The notes: generated from the letters alone by a model not told the origin. Numbered from the stretch's first letter, positions 1 through 8,277 are shown. The stretch: 64,000 bases of DNA from Candidatus Bathyarchaeum sp. (GCA_026014565.1 JAOZIB010000014.1:1-64000); one strand, 5' to 3'. Translations and numbers: made by a program.

Positions 1-40
1 AGTTTCAATCCTTGTTATAATGGATTTCAGTCTTTGATAG
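1..40. CRISPR. Possible terminal CRISPR repeat (array would lie left of the window)
   Basis: The first bases begin GTTTCAATCCTTGTTATAAT and carry an inverted pair, AATCC (7-11) and GGATT (22-26), around a 10-base centre. The GTTTCAATCC start and this small dyad are typical of archaeal CRISPR repeats. Only one copy is visible and no spacer or cas gene lies in the window, so this is a resemblance, not a demonstrated array. The flank is A+T-rich, as expected beyond an array. Confidence 0.35.
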
Positions 41-491
41 CACATTTTTTCCGCTTATTTTGGTGTTTTAGGCAGTTTTTGGGATTATTTAATGGCCATA
101 TTTTTCATCACCTGTTTTTATTGAACTGCTTATAAATAAATGCATAAATTACACAATAAATGTGTTTGTGGTTTGTTCTTTCAGATTCTGTAAAGTCTTC
201 CGGTTGATTGAGCCTCTTTGAAAGGCTGTAAAGGAGCGGTTGATGGATTCCATGAAGAGCCTATGCTACGTCAGGAAGAGTGGTAACATTTAGTTTCTAG
301 GTGATTAGCAACGAAAATCTTTTGACTGTAGAAAGCATCTTTAGTATCGTTTAATGTTTGGGTGAATTTATTGCCAGGATCTCTCAAAGAAACAAAAAAT
401 AAGATTGTTGCTTTTGCTGAAAACAATAACTTGAATCTATTTCATGGCCATATTTCAGGGGATAACAAACTAGTTTGGGATTCGACTAAAA
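41..491. other. Intergenic region with no firm gene
   Basis: No recognised RNA or protein gene. One short frame runs from a GTG at 362 to a stop at 499 (45 codons) and overlaps the next start codon by 8 bases; it has no clear ribosome binding site. Inside it, 382-403 is identical over 22 bases to 21727-21748, the 3' end of the crotonase gene. In the crotonase reading frame this piece again ends SQRNKK-stop, so it may be a scrap of a related gene rather than a new one. Confidence 0.5.
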
Positions 492-1076
492 ATGATTGAA
501 ACTCTCAGTGGTATCTTTACATTATTGGGCACTGCCTCTTTCATTATTATAATTGGATTAATTTGTATCCGCTTGAATCTGTTCAAATCATCAACTCAAA
601 AAAACAATATGACCCAAAAGCTTGTAATTGCAGTTGTTTTTGGCATCCTTGCTATCTATGGAACCGTAATGGGCACCGAAACCAGTGGAGCAATAGTAAA
701 CGTAAGAGAATTAGCAGCAATGATTGCAGGCGTTGTAGGCGGACCAATTTCAGGATTAATCGCAGGCTTGATCGGCGGCATCCACAGATACACAGTAGGC
801 GGCTTCACCGCATTAGCATGCTCAACATCCACTATCCTCATCGGCGTAATCTCTGGACTTGCTACAAAATGGATAACCAAAAAAACATACTTGTTGAAAG
901 GTGCAGTTCTTGGTTTAGCGTTAGAATCATTCGCAATGACCTTGATTTTAGTATTAGCATCACCCTTCACTCAAGCAGTAACTACAGTAGAACAAATCGC
1001 AATCCCAATGATTGCCGCAAACGCTATAGGTCTTGTTTTATGGTTGTTCGTGACAAACCAAAAAAAATCTGTATGA
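492..1076 (+). CDS. LytS/5TM-5TMR-like membrane protein
   Basis: A 194-residue integral membrane protein with about six hydrophobic helices (near 5-28, 43-62, 73-97, 105-124, 135-156, 166-187). The segment at residues 70-107 has the pattern N-V-R, GVVGGPISGLIAGLIGG, HRY, GG typical of the 5TM receptor domain of the LytS-YhcK type, where it is normally fused to a histidine kinase or cyclase. Here it stands alone with no output domain, so it may sense or bind a ligand for an unlinked partner. The family match rests on motif spacing only. It is followed by minus-strand genes and is probably monocistronic. Confidence 0.7.
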   Translation: MIETLSGIFTLLGTASFIIIIGLICIRLNLFKSSTQKNNMTQKLVIAVVFGILAIYGTVMGTETSGAIVNVRELAAMIAGVVGGPISGLIAGLIGGIHRYTVGGFTALACSTSTILIGVISGLATKWITKKTYLLKGAVLGLALESFAMTLILVLASPFTQAVTTVEQIAIPMIAANAIGLVLWLFVTNQKKSV

Positions 1077-1103
1077 CGTCCATATGATATGCCTTAAATT
1101 ACT

Positions 1104-1253
1104 TTAATTTCTAAATTGCTTCAGAAAATGGGCTGCATCAAACGTTTTTCTTTTCTTTCGAATTGCATATTTGTAGCCTAATAGACGTTCATTGTTGAAA
1201 ACTAGGTTTTTCCAGAAAGAAGCACTAGAACAACCTAAACAATTGTTACTCAT
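1104..1253 (-). CDS. Tiny CxxC protein (49 aa)
   Basis: Reading from an ATG at 1253 gives 49 residues starting MSNNCLGCSS and ending KQFRN. There is one Cys-x-x-Cys pair (residues 5-8) near the N-terminus and a basic patch RKKRK at 32-36. A good ribosome binding site, GGGGGT, lies 6 bases upstream of the ATG, which is the main reason to believe the gene. It is the last of a minus-strand row of very short Cys-containing genes. The function is unknown; one CxxC could give half of a zinc site, so dimerisation or a non-zinc role is possible. Confidence 0.5.
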   Translation of the reverse strand: MSNNCLGCSSASFWKNLVFNNERLLGYKYAIRKKRKTFDAAHFLKQFRN

Positions 1254-1481
1254 TTTTGTACCCCCGAAGACCCCATTAATTTAATTCACAACCATACCGC
1301 AACAATACAACATCTCATTTAGCACCAAACAAACACAAAAAGCAGACACAGAGAGACAACAAAAGCTAATAGAATCAACACCAAACATGGCGTTCCATAA
1401 TGTAGACGTTTTAATTTTTAGATAATGCCAACAAACAAATCCAAACAATAATAACAAAAAGTCATCTAAATGTAATCGCTT

Positions 1482-1622
1482 CTATTTTTTGTGTCTAGCC
1501 ACATCATAACATTCTTTATTTTCTCCACAACGACAACAAATACGGACGTCATTAGGCAAAACGTTATGAACGTCATCCTTAGTTAAACAATCTCTACAAA
1601 CCCATCTTGTCCTCAACAACAT
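1482..1622 (-). CDS. Tiny zinc-ribbon-like protein (46 aa)
   Basis: An ATG at 1622 opens 46 codons. The product has CRDC at residues 9-12 and CCRCG at 29-33, with a further Cys at 38. Two CxxC knuckles 17 residues apart make a compact zinc ribbon, as in the small zinc-finger proteins that are common in archaea. GGTGA sits directly before the start, which is unusually close; a short leader or leaderless start is possible. It lies between two other minus-strand Cys-rich short genes. No specific family was recognised. Confidence 0.6.
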   Translation of the reverse strand: MLLRTRWVCRDCLTKDDVHNVLPNDVRICCRCGENKECYDVARHKK

Positions 1623-1760
1623 TCACCACATATTTATTAAGACCATAATTTATTTCAACATGACTAAAGTAAACACAACGTATAAAGCAACTGCAAAAAA
1701 CATCATGAATTCATCATTTTTTAATTTCAATGCACCTGAGTCTTTGCAAACCCAGTTTCT

Positions 1761-1934
1761 TCAATAGCTTTTTCCTAATTCGCGTCCACAATTCAAGCAT
1801 TTGAGGGGCATACGATACCAACAAACAAGACACAAAGTTAAGCCACACTGCTTACAGGTCCAAGTATACGTTTGAGGATGAACCTTGTAACATAAATCAC
1901 ACTCAACAAGAATTGTGCCCGGAATTCTTCTCAT
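1761..1934 (-). CDS. Small multi-CxxC zinc-binding protein (57 aa)
   Basis: From an ATG at 1934 the protein has 57 residues with CDLC (11-14), CKQC (27-30), CLVC (35-38) and CLNC (46-49). Four CxxC pairs can bind two zinc ions in a crossed (RING- or treble-clef-like) or tandem-ribbon fold. The frame remains open upstream to a TTG at 1997, but that extension is hydrophobic and has no ribosome binding site, so the ATG is preferred. It is the first of the Cys-rich minus-strand row. No enzyme motif is present; binding of nucleic acid or protein is the likely role. Confidence 0.6.
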   Translation of the reverse strand: MRRIPGTILVECDLCYKVHPQTYTWTCKQCGLTLCLVCWYRMPLKCLNCGRELGKSY

Positions 1935-2119
1935 GCCCCAAATGTACAACCCACTTCTAATTTGAGCATAACGCCACAAAATACAACAACAAAGCACAGA
2001 GAGTTAAAACAAACAAATCATGCCTAAACAATAAAGTGTATAACAACTATTGGAAAAACTGACTTCCCAAGCGTTAATGTTGCTGGCGATTCAAGTAGAG
2101 GAGTAAATCAATCTCCCCC

Positions 2120-2302
2120 TTACAAGCCCAATTTCAACCGTCTTTGATGAATCCGCATTTTCCATTCTCGATAACATTCCCAAATTTCCATCATGGATTC
2201 CCCAACTGATTGCTCTGGTGGCAGAAGTAACGGTAACTGTGATTTATAGGCAAAGATTACACAAACAAAAGCACAAAAGAAAGAAATTGTAAAAAGGTTC
2301 AC
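2120..2302 (-). CDS. Possible small membrane-anchored protein
   Basis: A GTG-started frame of 60 codons with one hydrophobic helix at residues 3-20 followed by a charged tail rich in Arg, Lys and Trp. It lies just upstream of the Cys-rich row on the same strand. There is no clear ribosome binding site and no recognised family, so it may be a chance frame. Confidence 0.3.
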   Translation of the reverse strand: MNLFTISFFCAFVCVIFAYKSQLPLLLPPEQSVGESMMEIWECYREWKMRIHQRRLKLGL

Positions 2303-2446
2303 TTATTTGCTTATTCAGGTTCTGCTTCTTTCCTTGGCTCGACCAGCAATTTCTATAACTTTGGGTATAAGGGTTAAAATTTAACCAAAAAATATTTGAA
2401 ATTTAACAAAATGTTGACACGGCAACCATTTTGAAAAGACAATAGA

Positions 2447-2486
2447 AGTAGTTGTTTTTTGTTACAGGTAAAAAACAACAACTACT
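2447..2486. terminator. Hairpin beyond a surface-protein gene
   Basis: AGTAGTTGTT (2447-2456) pairs perfectly with AACAACTACT (2477-2486) around an inner T-run/A-run, making a long A+T-rich stem with a bulge. It lies 208 bases past the stop of the minus-strand surface-protein gene. It could be a transcription terminator or processing site for that mRNA; the role is inferred from position only. Confidence 0.35.
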
Positions 2487-2547
2487 AGTTTAAAGAAAGC
2501 CTCAAAAAATGTTGAGCAGTTGAACAAGATTTTGCAAAGCTCAAGTT

Positions 2548-2580
2548 TTGTTGTTGACCCCCCCTACCCCCCAACAACAA
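2548..2580. repeat. Inverted repeat with a C-rich (minus strand: G-rich) loop
   Basis: TTGTTGTTG (2548-2556) and CAACAACAA (2572-2580) form a 9-bp stem around a 15-base loop that is nearly all C with a TA interruption. On the minus strand, the sense strand of the upstream surface-protein gene, the loop region has two runs of six or more G. It lies about 113 bases past that gene's stop codon. The rest of 2303-2693 shows no gene. Confidence 0.5.
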
Positions 2581-2693
2581 CAATTTGTTTAACTTTAAGT
2601 GTTAGAGTTAGTTTAGCATCAAATGATATTTTAATTATTAGAATTGTATTGTTGCAAACATGAAACAACTTTTGAAAGTTGAAAACAAAGACT

Positions 2694-4085
2694 TTATTTA
2701 ATCTCTCCAAATCCGTTTTTCTTTTTAAAAACCACTATGACGAAAACAAATCCTAAAAACAAAGGCAAAACAATCCATGAAGAAAACGCGGGGATTAAAT
2801 CATTCTCTGAAATTAGAGGAGCATTTGGATTTGACAAAAGTGATGACCAAGGTTCGGGTAACGTCGTAACCTTATCAGAAACCGTTGGTTGATTCAACAA
2901 GGGATGATTGTCCACGTTTGTGTCCCCAAGCAAGTAGGGAGTGTCTCCGGTTCCCGACTCTGCTAGTTCAGATGCGTTCGGATAAAGGGTCAGGTAATCA
3001 TCCCAGTAATTTCCTTCATTTCCATCATCAAAAGAGTTAGTGCCTTCCACGTCCCAGTTGGTTCCAAAGTTTTTTGAGTTGTTCACAAAAATATTGCGAA
3101 GAAAAAGATTATTCTCTGCAACCAAATGATTGCCACCTAAAGCCAAACCATATCCATCATGATCAATTCCCACTCCAGTATTTTGAACAATATTTCCAAA
3201 AAAGACGTTGTATGACCCGTCCCCCATGAGAATGCCCCATAGGCCACAGTTTTCTATTTTGTTTCCCGCAAAAAGATTGTAAGAACACTTTTTGGGGGCA
3301 CTAGTTATCGAAGAACCTATCCATAAGCCCATGTTAGCTCCAGATAAGGTGTTATTTACGATGATGTTCGAGTAAGCGTTTTCAAGGTCAAAGGTGTTCA
3401 GAGAGTTGTCAAATATGGTGCTGTTAGAACAAACCAATACGAGACTGCCAATGTTGCCTGCAATCAGATTGTGAAAACCGCTCACTTGAAGACCGATACG
3501 TGTGTTGTTGGCCACTACTATGTCTGAACCCCCAAGGATACAGGAACCTGAAACATTTTCTTTAATCTGTAACCTGTCACCCTGGCCAAGAATGGCCCTT
3601 GTTCCGCCCATGAGGGTAAAACCTGAAACCGTGACGTCACTAGAGTTAATGTACACCCCAAATGTGATAGGCGGGATGAAATTCACCAGTTGGCTTTTCA
3701 AATTTGCTTGTTGTAAATCAAGTTGTGTTGCTGTATCGGATTTCAAAAATGAGTATTTAGTAGATGCTGTTTTTTCTGAATTTGTGTTTTTGACAAATGT
3801 TAAAGCGGGGGATAATTCTTCTAATGTTGTACCCCCAACTATGATTGTGCTTTCGGCGTCTTCTCCTTTCAGGGTTATCGGCTTGTTAAGGGCTATTCCG
3901 CCGGCATAATTTCCCGTTCTTACAAAAACAGTATCACCAGGGAACGCATTGTCAACGGCTTCAGCTATTGTCTGATAATCATCTGGAACAACAATAGTAT
4001 TTGGTTGTGCGTTTACTTTGAATTGAAAAAACAAACAAAGAGACAAAAAAAGTAATAGAACAACTTTTGATTTGAATCTTCTCAT
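2694..4085 (-). CDS. Secreted beta-helix (NosD/CASH-type) surface protein with C-terminal anchor
   Basis: A 463-residue predicted cell-surface protein. It has a signal peptide (about 1-26), then PDDYQTIAEAVDNA (near 34-47) and PGDTV, the usual start of right-handed parallel beta-helix proteins of the NosD/carbohydrate-binding (CASH) group. Short N- and G-rich repeats follow through the body. The C-terminus reads IPAFSSW, a membrane helix, then KKK: a PEF-like tail shared with four other proteins here. ATG start preceded by TGGGA. A palindrome (4133-4148) lies 48 bases upstream of the start. The carbohydrate ligand is unknown. Confidence 0.75.
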   Translation of the reverse strand: MRRFKSKVVLLLFLSLCLFFQFKVNAQPNTIVVPDDYQTIAEAVDNAFPGDTVFVRTGNYAGGIALNKPITLKGEDAESTIIVGGTTLEELSPALTFVKNTNSEKTASTKYSFLKSDTATQLDLQQANLKSQLVNFIPPITFGVYINSSDVTVSGFTLMGGTRAILGQGDRLQIKENVSGSCILGGSDIVVANNTRIGLQVSGFHNLIAGNIGSLVLVCSNSTIFDNSLNTFDLENAYSNIIVNNTLSGANMGLWIGSSITSAPKKCSYNLFAGNKIENCGLWGILMGDGSYNVFFGNIVQNTGVGIDHDGYGLALGGNHLVAENNLFLRNIFVNNSKNFGTNWDVEGTNSFDDGNEGNYWDDYLTLYPNASELAESGTGDTPYLLGDTNVDNHPLLNQPTVSDKVTTLPEPWSSLLSNPNAPLISENDLIPAFSSWIVLPLFLGFVFVIVVFKKKNGFGEIK

Positions 4086-4132
4086 TTCATTCCCATATAA
4101 AATTAGGGTAGAAAGCGATGAAAAGCATTTTT

Positions 4133-4148
4133 GTCAAGAAAGTTTGAC
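4133..4148. promoter_or_regulatory. Candidate operator GTCAA-N6-TTGAC (site A)
   Basis: GTCAAGAAAGTTTGAC is a perfect 5-bp inverted repeat with a 6-base centre. It lies 48 bases before the ATG of the beta-helix surface-protein gene and upstream of a TATA-like ATATAAAA (4094-4101, minus-strand TTTTATAT). The same palindrome occurs before two other surface-protein transcription units (17044, 17088, 29086), so a shared regulator is likely. A position upstream of the TATA element suggests an activator, but this is inference. Confidence 0.6.
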
Positions 4149-4292
4149 TAAATGCGTGTGAGTTTTTGTTAGTATAAACAAGTACCCAACTGAGAGGTTA
4201 TAGAAAAGAAAAAAACAGATAAAAAAAGAAAAAAGGTTAAGAGTTAATCCCAAACCTAAACATATGCACCTTGCATAGCACATAAAAATTGA

Positions 4293-5363
4293 TTACTGCA
4301 GCTTGTTGCCGCAGCTTCCACAGAACTTGTTTGTAGACAAATTCTCTGCCTTACATTTTGGGCATTTTATTTTCTCGGGTTTCATTGGTGAACCGCAGTT
4401 TCCGCAGAACTTCATTGTTTCAGGCATTGCTGCGCCACATTTTGGACAAATGATTTTGGCTGCAGGGGCAAGGCTTTTTCCACAGTTTCCACAGAATTTG
4501 GCACCAAGATTGTTTTGACTGCCACAGTTCGGACACAAAACTACTTGCTGAGGACTGCCGCCACCCTTAGAGGGCTGCATAGCTTGTCCCAATGCGTTTC
4601 CCATGGCAATTCCGATCCCTGCACCAACCCCAGCACCAGCAGCTCCGCCGCCTTCAGGAAGTTCGGAGGTCGTTTCTTTCATGTACTGCATGGTCATTGC
4701 TTGTTGTCCCATAGTTGTAGAGAAACGTCTTGCTTCTTCGGGGATTTTAACGCCTTCAAAAACTGTGTCTATGATTTTTAGTCCAATTCGGGCTGCTTCA
4801 TCTTTGATTATTAAAGAAACTTTGTCTGTTGTTTCGTCCACGTTTTTGACTACATTAAAGATGTCATGATTAGCGAATTCGTCTATTACGCGTTCGTTGA
4901 TGAATCCTCGAATGTAGTTTTCGATGTCTGTTGAGGTGCTTGCGCCTTTGTTGCCGAAAAATTCGATTACAAACAGTTTGGGGTCTTCGACTTTGTACAG
5001 AAGGTAACCATAGTATCCAAGTTCAGCTTGATATTGGATGTTTCCGCTGGGTGCAGAGTATGCTTGTCCGCCGAATTTTCCTTTGAATTGGCTGTTGCTT
5101 ACGAAAATTACTTCACATTCGAAGATATCTCCGATTATACGAAGAGCTTTCAAAGCTCCAGTTAACAAGGGAATGTTGTTGCTGGTGATTGTGTGGCGTC
5201 CTGGACCAAAAACGTCATAGGATTTGCCGTCACGGAAAAAAACAGCCCACTGGTTTTCTTTTACGATTACTTGGCTTCCATACTTTAAAGACAGGTTAGG
5301 AAAACGATAAGCGATGTCTTCGTCTCCTGCAAAGTCCCATGCTACTTTTTCTATTATTGGCAT
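4293..5363 (-). CDS. SPFH-domain protein with triple C-terminal zinc ribbons
   Basis: A 356-residue protein related to the SPFH / virion-core-like (YdjI-type) family: an N-terminal SPFH region (about 20-215) with no transmembrane start, a Gly/Ala-rich linker (about 236-272), then three zinc ribbons each with a CPxC and a FCGxCG half (about 277-296, 306-325, 334-354). Family members scaffold membrane microdomains or oligomeric shells; the ribbons may recruit partners. AGGAG precedes the ATG. It follows an uncharacterised gene by 14 bases on the same strand, so the two are likely co-transcribed. Confidence 0.75.
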   Translation of the reverse strand: MPIIEKVAWDFAGDEDIAYRFPNLSLKYGSQVIVKENQWAVFFRDGKSYDVFGPGRHTITSNNIPLLTGALKALRIIGDIFECEVIFVSNSQFKGKFGGQAYSAPSGNIQYQAELGYYGYLLYKVEDPKLFVIEFFGNKGASTSTDIENYIRGFINERVIDEFANHDIFNVVKNVDETTDKVSLIIKDEAARIGLKIIDTVFEGVKIPEEARRFSTTMGQQAMTMQYMKETTSELPEGGGAAGAGVGAGIGIAMGNALGQAMQPSKGGGSPQQVVLCPNCGSQNNLGAKFCGNCGKSLAPAAKIICPKCGAAMPETMKFCGNCGSPMKPEKIKCPKCKAENLSTNKFCGSCGNKLQ

Positions 5364-5377
5364 TTCTGTTTATTCTC

Positions 5378-5908
5378 CTATAGTTCTAAAGGTCTGAACT
5401 GTTTTTCGCGTTCAGTCCATTTATCCTCAAAGGAAAGTAATAAAGTCTTTACAGTCTTGACTTCTGCGGAAACAACGTCCCAGTTTTCAGCATCAATTTC
5501 AGTTTGGGTTTTATCTACAGCAGCTTTTAATGCATCCAGATCACTGCTAAATTCTTTATCAAAATTGAAAACGTGAGCTAACTCGTTTTCTTGAATGTGC
5601 CCTTTTCGATCATACAAACCGGCATATCCATAATCTGCGTGTCGAACTTTTTCTGTGACACGGTCTAAAACTTGAACTATTCTTTTGTAATCTCGGCTTT
5701 GTGCTTTGCCGGCATCCATGGCTGCAAGATAAAGGTCTTCCCAGGTATGGCGCATGTCACGAAGGTCGATATAGTAAAGGTCACGTAGTTTTTTGTCTAG
5801 TTCCCGTAGGTCTTCTTTTGTTCCGTAACCTAGTGTGAAAAAGTTTTGAATCTTGGAAAAAATTCCTTGTTTATCCTTTACTTTGTCGATTGTTTCCCGT
5901 TCAGACAA
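5378..5908 (-). CDS. Uncharacterised helical protein paired with an SPFH gene
   Basis: A 176-residue, highly charged, mostly helical soluble protein without signal peptide or Cys motif; coiled-coil potential is seen in the middle and near the C-terminus. It was not assigned to a family. It starts at TTG with GGGGAT upstream and ends 14 bases before the SPFH/zinc-ribbon gene, so it is probably the first gene of that operon and may be an assembly partner of the SPFH protein. That partnership is inferred from position only. Confidence 0.6.
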   Translation of the reverse strand: MSERETIDKVKDKQGIFSKIQNFFTLGYGTKEDLRELDKKLRDLYYIDLRDMRHTWEDLYLAAMDAGKAQSRDYKRIVQVLDRVTEKVRHADYGYAGLYDRKGHIQENELAHVFNFDKEFSSDLDALKAAVDKTQTEIDAENWDVVSAEVKTVKTLLLSFEDKWTEREKQFRPLEL

Positions 5909-5985
5909 GAATTAAATCCCCAGTTTAATAAAACTAATCCAATTTATCTAAGTTTTGCATAAACATAAACCAAAAATACGAAAAA

Positions 5986-7017
5986 TTATGTGAGCTTGTT
6001 TATTCCCCACCGTATCAAAAAGTAGGGAGATTTAATCAAAGAAGCAACATACATGCAATTGATAGAGCAGTTTTTGCAAAAATCCCATTCGCCACAGTTT
6101 TCAATTATGTTTTTGACTTTTTGAGAGTTAAAACAAACCTTCAAACTTTCATTATCTTTAATTTCCATCAATGTAAAAAAAGGACAGGGCAAAGCAACAG
6201 AACCGTCTGGCTTTAATGCAACAGTAGTTGATGCTGAGTAACAACCAATAACATTGTGGAACCCTCCAAGAGATTGGAAATGGAAATAGTCACTTTCAAA
6301 ATGGATTTTTTTGTATTTCTTTTTTTCTTCGGCTAATTTTTTCAGAACCACACTGTTTTCTAGTATTTTCAAGTCTTCAGCGCAGGCTTCATCCACAGAT
6401 TGCCTTGGAACGTTATCCACAGGAGAAAAATGGATAGGCAAATCAAGCGATTTTGCGAACTCAATTGTGTCATCAATGAACTCGAAGGTTTCATTGGTTA
6501 TGACAGAAAACAAGTCAATTTCAGCGCCCATTTTTTTGGCGTATTTGATGTTGTTTTTAACGGTATCAAAAGCATCAACTCCCCGGGTTCTGTTGAAGAT
6601 TTCTTTATTGTTTACATCAAAAGATACACCCAAAAAATCGGTATATCGAGAAAGAACATCAACTTTTTTATCTAAAAGCAACCCGTTAGTGACCAAGCCG
6701 GTGAATAATCCAAGGTCTTTGTTAGAAAACTTGAGTAACTGGTCAAGGTCGTTTCGTAACAGGGGTTCGCCACCAGTAAAACTAGCAACTAAACAACCCA
6801 GGTTCCAGCATTCATACAAGCGTTGTTTAAGTTGGGATGTTGTTGCCTCGGGGGTAGAGAAGTTATTTCTCCAAATGTTGCAAAAAGTGCATTTCATGTT
6901 ACAGCGATAGGTGCATTCAAAATGAACAAATAATGGACTGACCGAATCGCCATTGAACAAGGCACGGGTACGTGAGCGCAAAAAACTTTTCAAAAGGGGT
7001 TTAAGTTTAGCTTGCAC
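5986..7017 (-). CDS. Radical SAM protein with C-terminal Cys cluster
   Basis: Contains the radical SAM [4Fe-4S] motif CNMKCTFC, the SAM-binding FTGGEPLL segment and a C-terminal set of cysteines (CYSAS, LPCPFF, CKNCSINC) like a SPASM or twitch domain for auxiliary clusters. Such proteins modify peptides or activate enzymes. The frame stays open to 7134, but the extra 39 codons cross an A+T-rich stretch shared with the divergent gene's promoter. The GTG at 7017 gives a natural 343-residue protein and is preferred. The substrate is unknown. It is divergent from a second radical SAM gene 141 bases away. Confidence 0.8.
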   Translation of the reverse strand: MQAKLKPLLKSFLRSRTRALFNGDSVSPLFVHFECTYRCNMKCTFCNIWRNNFSTPEATTSQLKQRLYECWNLGCLVASFTGGEPLLRNDLDQLLKFSNKDLGLFTGLVTNGLLLDKKVDVLSRYTDFLGVSFDVNNKEIFNRTRGVDAFDTVKNNIKYAKKMGAEIDLFSVITNETFEFIDDTIEFAKSLDLPIHFSPVDNVPRQSVDEACAEDLKILENSVVLKKLAEEKKKYKKIHFESDYFHFQSLGGFHNVIGCYSASTTVALKPDGSVALPCPFFTLMEIKDNESLKVCFNSQKVKNIIENCGEWDFCKNCSINCMYVASLIKSPYFLIRWGINKLT

Positions 7018-7158
7018 AATAAAAAAATTGCAGTTTTCCTTTTTAGATTTTCTGCTAAAAAACAATATTACATTTTTAAAAGAGTAAAATTTTTTTGTAA
7101 AGAAACAGTTAGCAGTGCCTTGTTTGGCAGACAAAAATTACTTGCATGGAGGTTTGGT

Positions 7159-8277
7159 ATGTTTTTTCATTTGTTGTTAACGACTAATTGTGACTTGCAA
7201 TGCAAATACTGCTACGGCAAATCATGTGACGACATAGATGCAGAATTTGATTTTGCAGTAGATTATGATGTTCCAGCCGAAATTAACTATGACATCAACC
7301 AGTTAACAAAGTTCATGGAAAAAGACCCCCAAACAGTTCTGATTTTTTATGGAGGTGAACCAATGCTGTGCCTTAACCAAATGAAAAAGATAATGGATAA
7401 GGTTCCTGCCAAGCAGTTTAACATTCAAACAAACGGTTTACACCTCAACAAGCTTGAACCAGATTACCTGAACAGGTTAACTACCATTTTTGTTTCCTTG
7501 GATGGAACCGAACAGCTCACAGATTATTACAGGGGAAAAGGCGTCTACAAAAAAGTAATCAACAACATCAAAACCAGCAGAAACAACGGGTTTGAAGGTG
7601 AAATAATCGCCCGAATGACTCTCATGGAACAAACAGACATCTACGAAAACGTCCGATGGCTGTTAAGTAATCCTGATTACTCCTTTAGTTCAGTTCATTG
7701 GCAGCTTGATGCAGGGTTTTGGAAAAACGATTTCGCCAAACGAAACTTCAAAGAATGGACCCAAACCAGCTACAACCCCCAACTAAGAAAACTGACAGAA
7801 TTCTGGGTGGACACCATGGAAACCCAAGGAAAAGTTTTGCGGCTTTATCCCCTTCTGGGAGTGATGCATTCCCTTCTGGTTAACGAAAACAGCCTGTTAA
7901 GGTGTGGCTCGGGATGGAGCAACTACAGCATACAAACCGACGGACACATCATACCCTGCCCCGCCATGAGCGGAATGAAAGACTACTACATAGGACATAT
8001 CAAAGACTCTCATCCATTGCAACTAAAACAGATCTATGTAACTCAACCCTGCACCGATTGTGAAATCTATGAAAAATGCGGGGGACGATGTTTGTATTCG
8101 AACATAACAAAACAATGGAGTAACGAAGCATACGCTTTAGTTTGTGACACAGTAAAGAACCATATTGAAGCACTAAAGGAATCATTGCCACGAGTTCAAC
8201 AATTAATTACAGACAAAACAATTAGGCTCTCTGATTTTAACTATCCGAAATATGATAGCTGTGAAATAATACCTTAA
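7159..8277 (+). CDS. Radical SAM/SPASM enzyme, probably peptide-modifying (AF1577-like)
   Basis: A 372-residue protein starting at the ATG at 7159, just after GGAGGT; an upstream in-frame ATG at 7012 has no such site. Motifs: CDLQCKYCYG (radical SAM cluster), FYGGEPML, then C-terminal cysteines in CGSG, PCPAM, CTDCEIYEKCGGRC and a VCDTVKNH segment, the SPASM pattern. The C-terminus, YDSCEIIP, recalls the AF1577 family, annotated as putative peptide-modifying enzymes; this family name is from memory. No precursor peptide is obvious beside it. It is divergent from the other radical SAM gene, with which it may share a promoter region. Confidence 0.8.
   Translation: MFFHLLLTTNCDLQCKYCYGKSCDDIDAEFDFAVDYDVPAEINYDINQLTKFMEKDPQTVLIFYGGEPMLCLNQMKKIMDKVPAKQFNIQTNGLHLNKLEPDYLNRLTTIFVSLDGTEQLTDYYRGKGVYKKVINNIKTSRNNGFEGEIIARMTLMEQTDIYENVRWLLSNPDYSFSSVHWQLDAGFWKNDFAKRNFKEWTQTSYNPQLRKLTEFWVDTMETQGKVLRLYPLLGVMHSLLVNENSLLRCGSGWSNYSIQTDGHIIPCPAMSGMKDYYIGHIKDSHPLQLKQIYVTQPCTDCEIYEKCGGRCLYSNITKQWSNEAYALVCDTVKNHIEALKESLPRVQQLITDKTIRLSDFNYPKYDSCEIIP

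Noticed and set aside
563-1087. Overlapping 174-codon plus-strand frame
   Set aside because: It is the +2 shadow of the LytS-like gene; its Arg/Asn/Ser composition is not protein-like.
1281-1457. 58-codon minus-strand frame between two tiny Cys-rich genes
   Set aside because: Leu/Phe/Cys-rich because the plus strand is A-rich; TTG start without a ribosome binding site. Possible but not supported enough.
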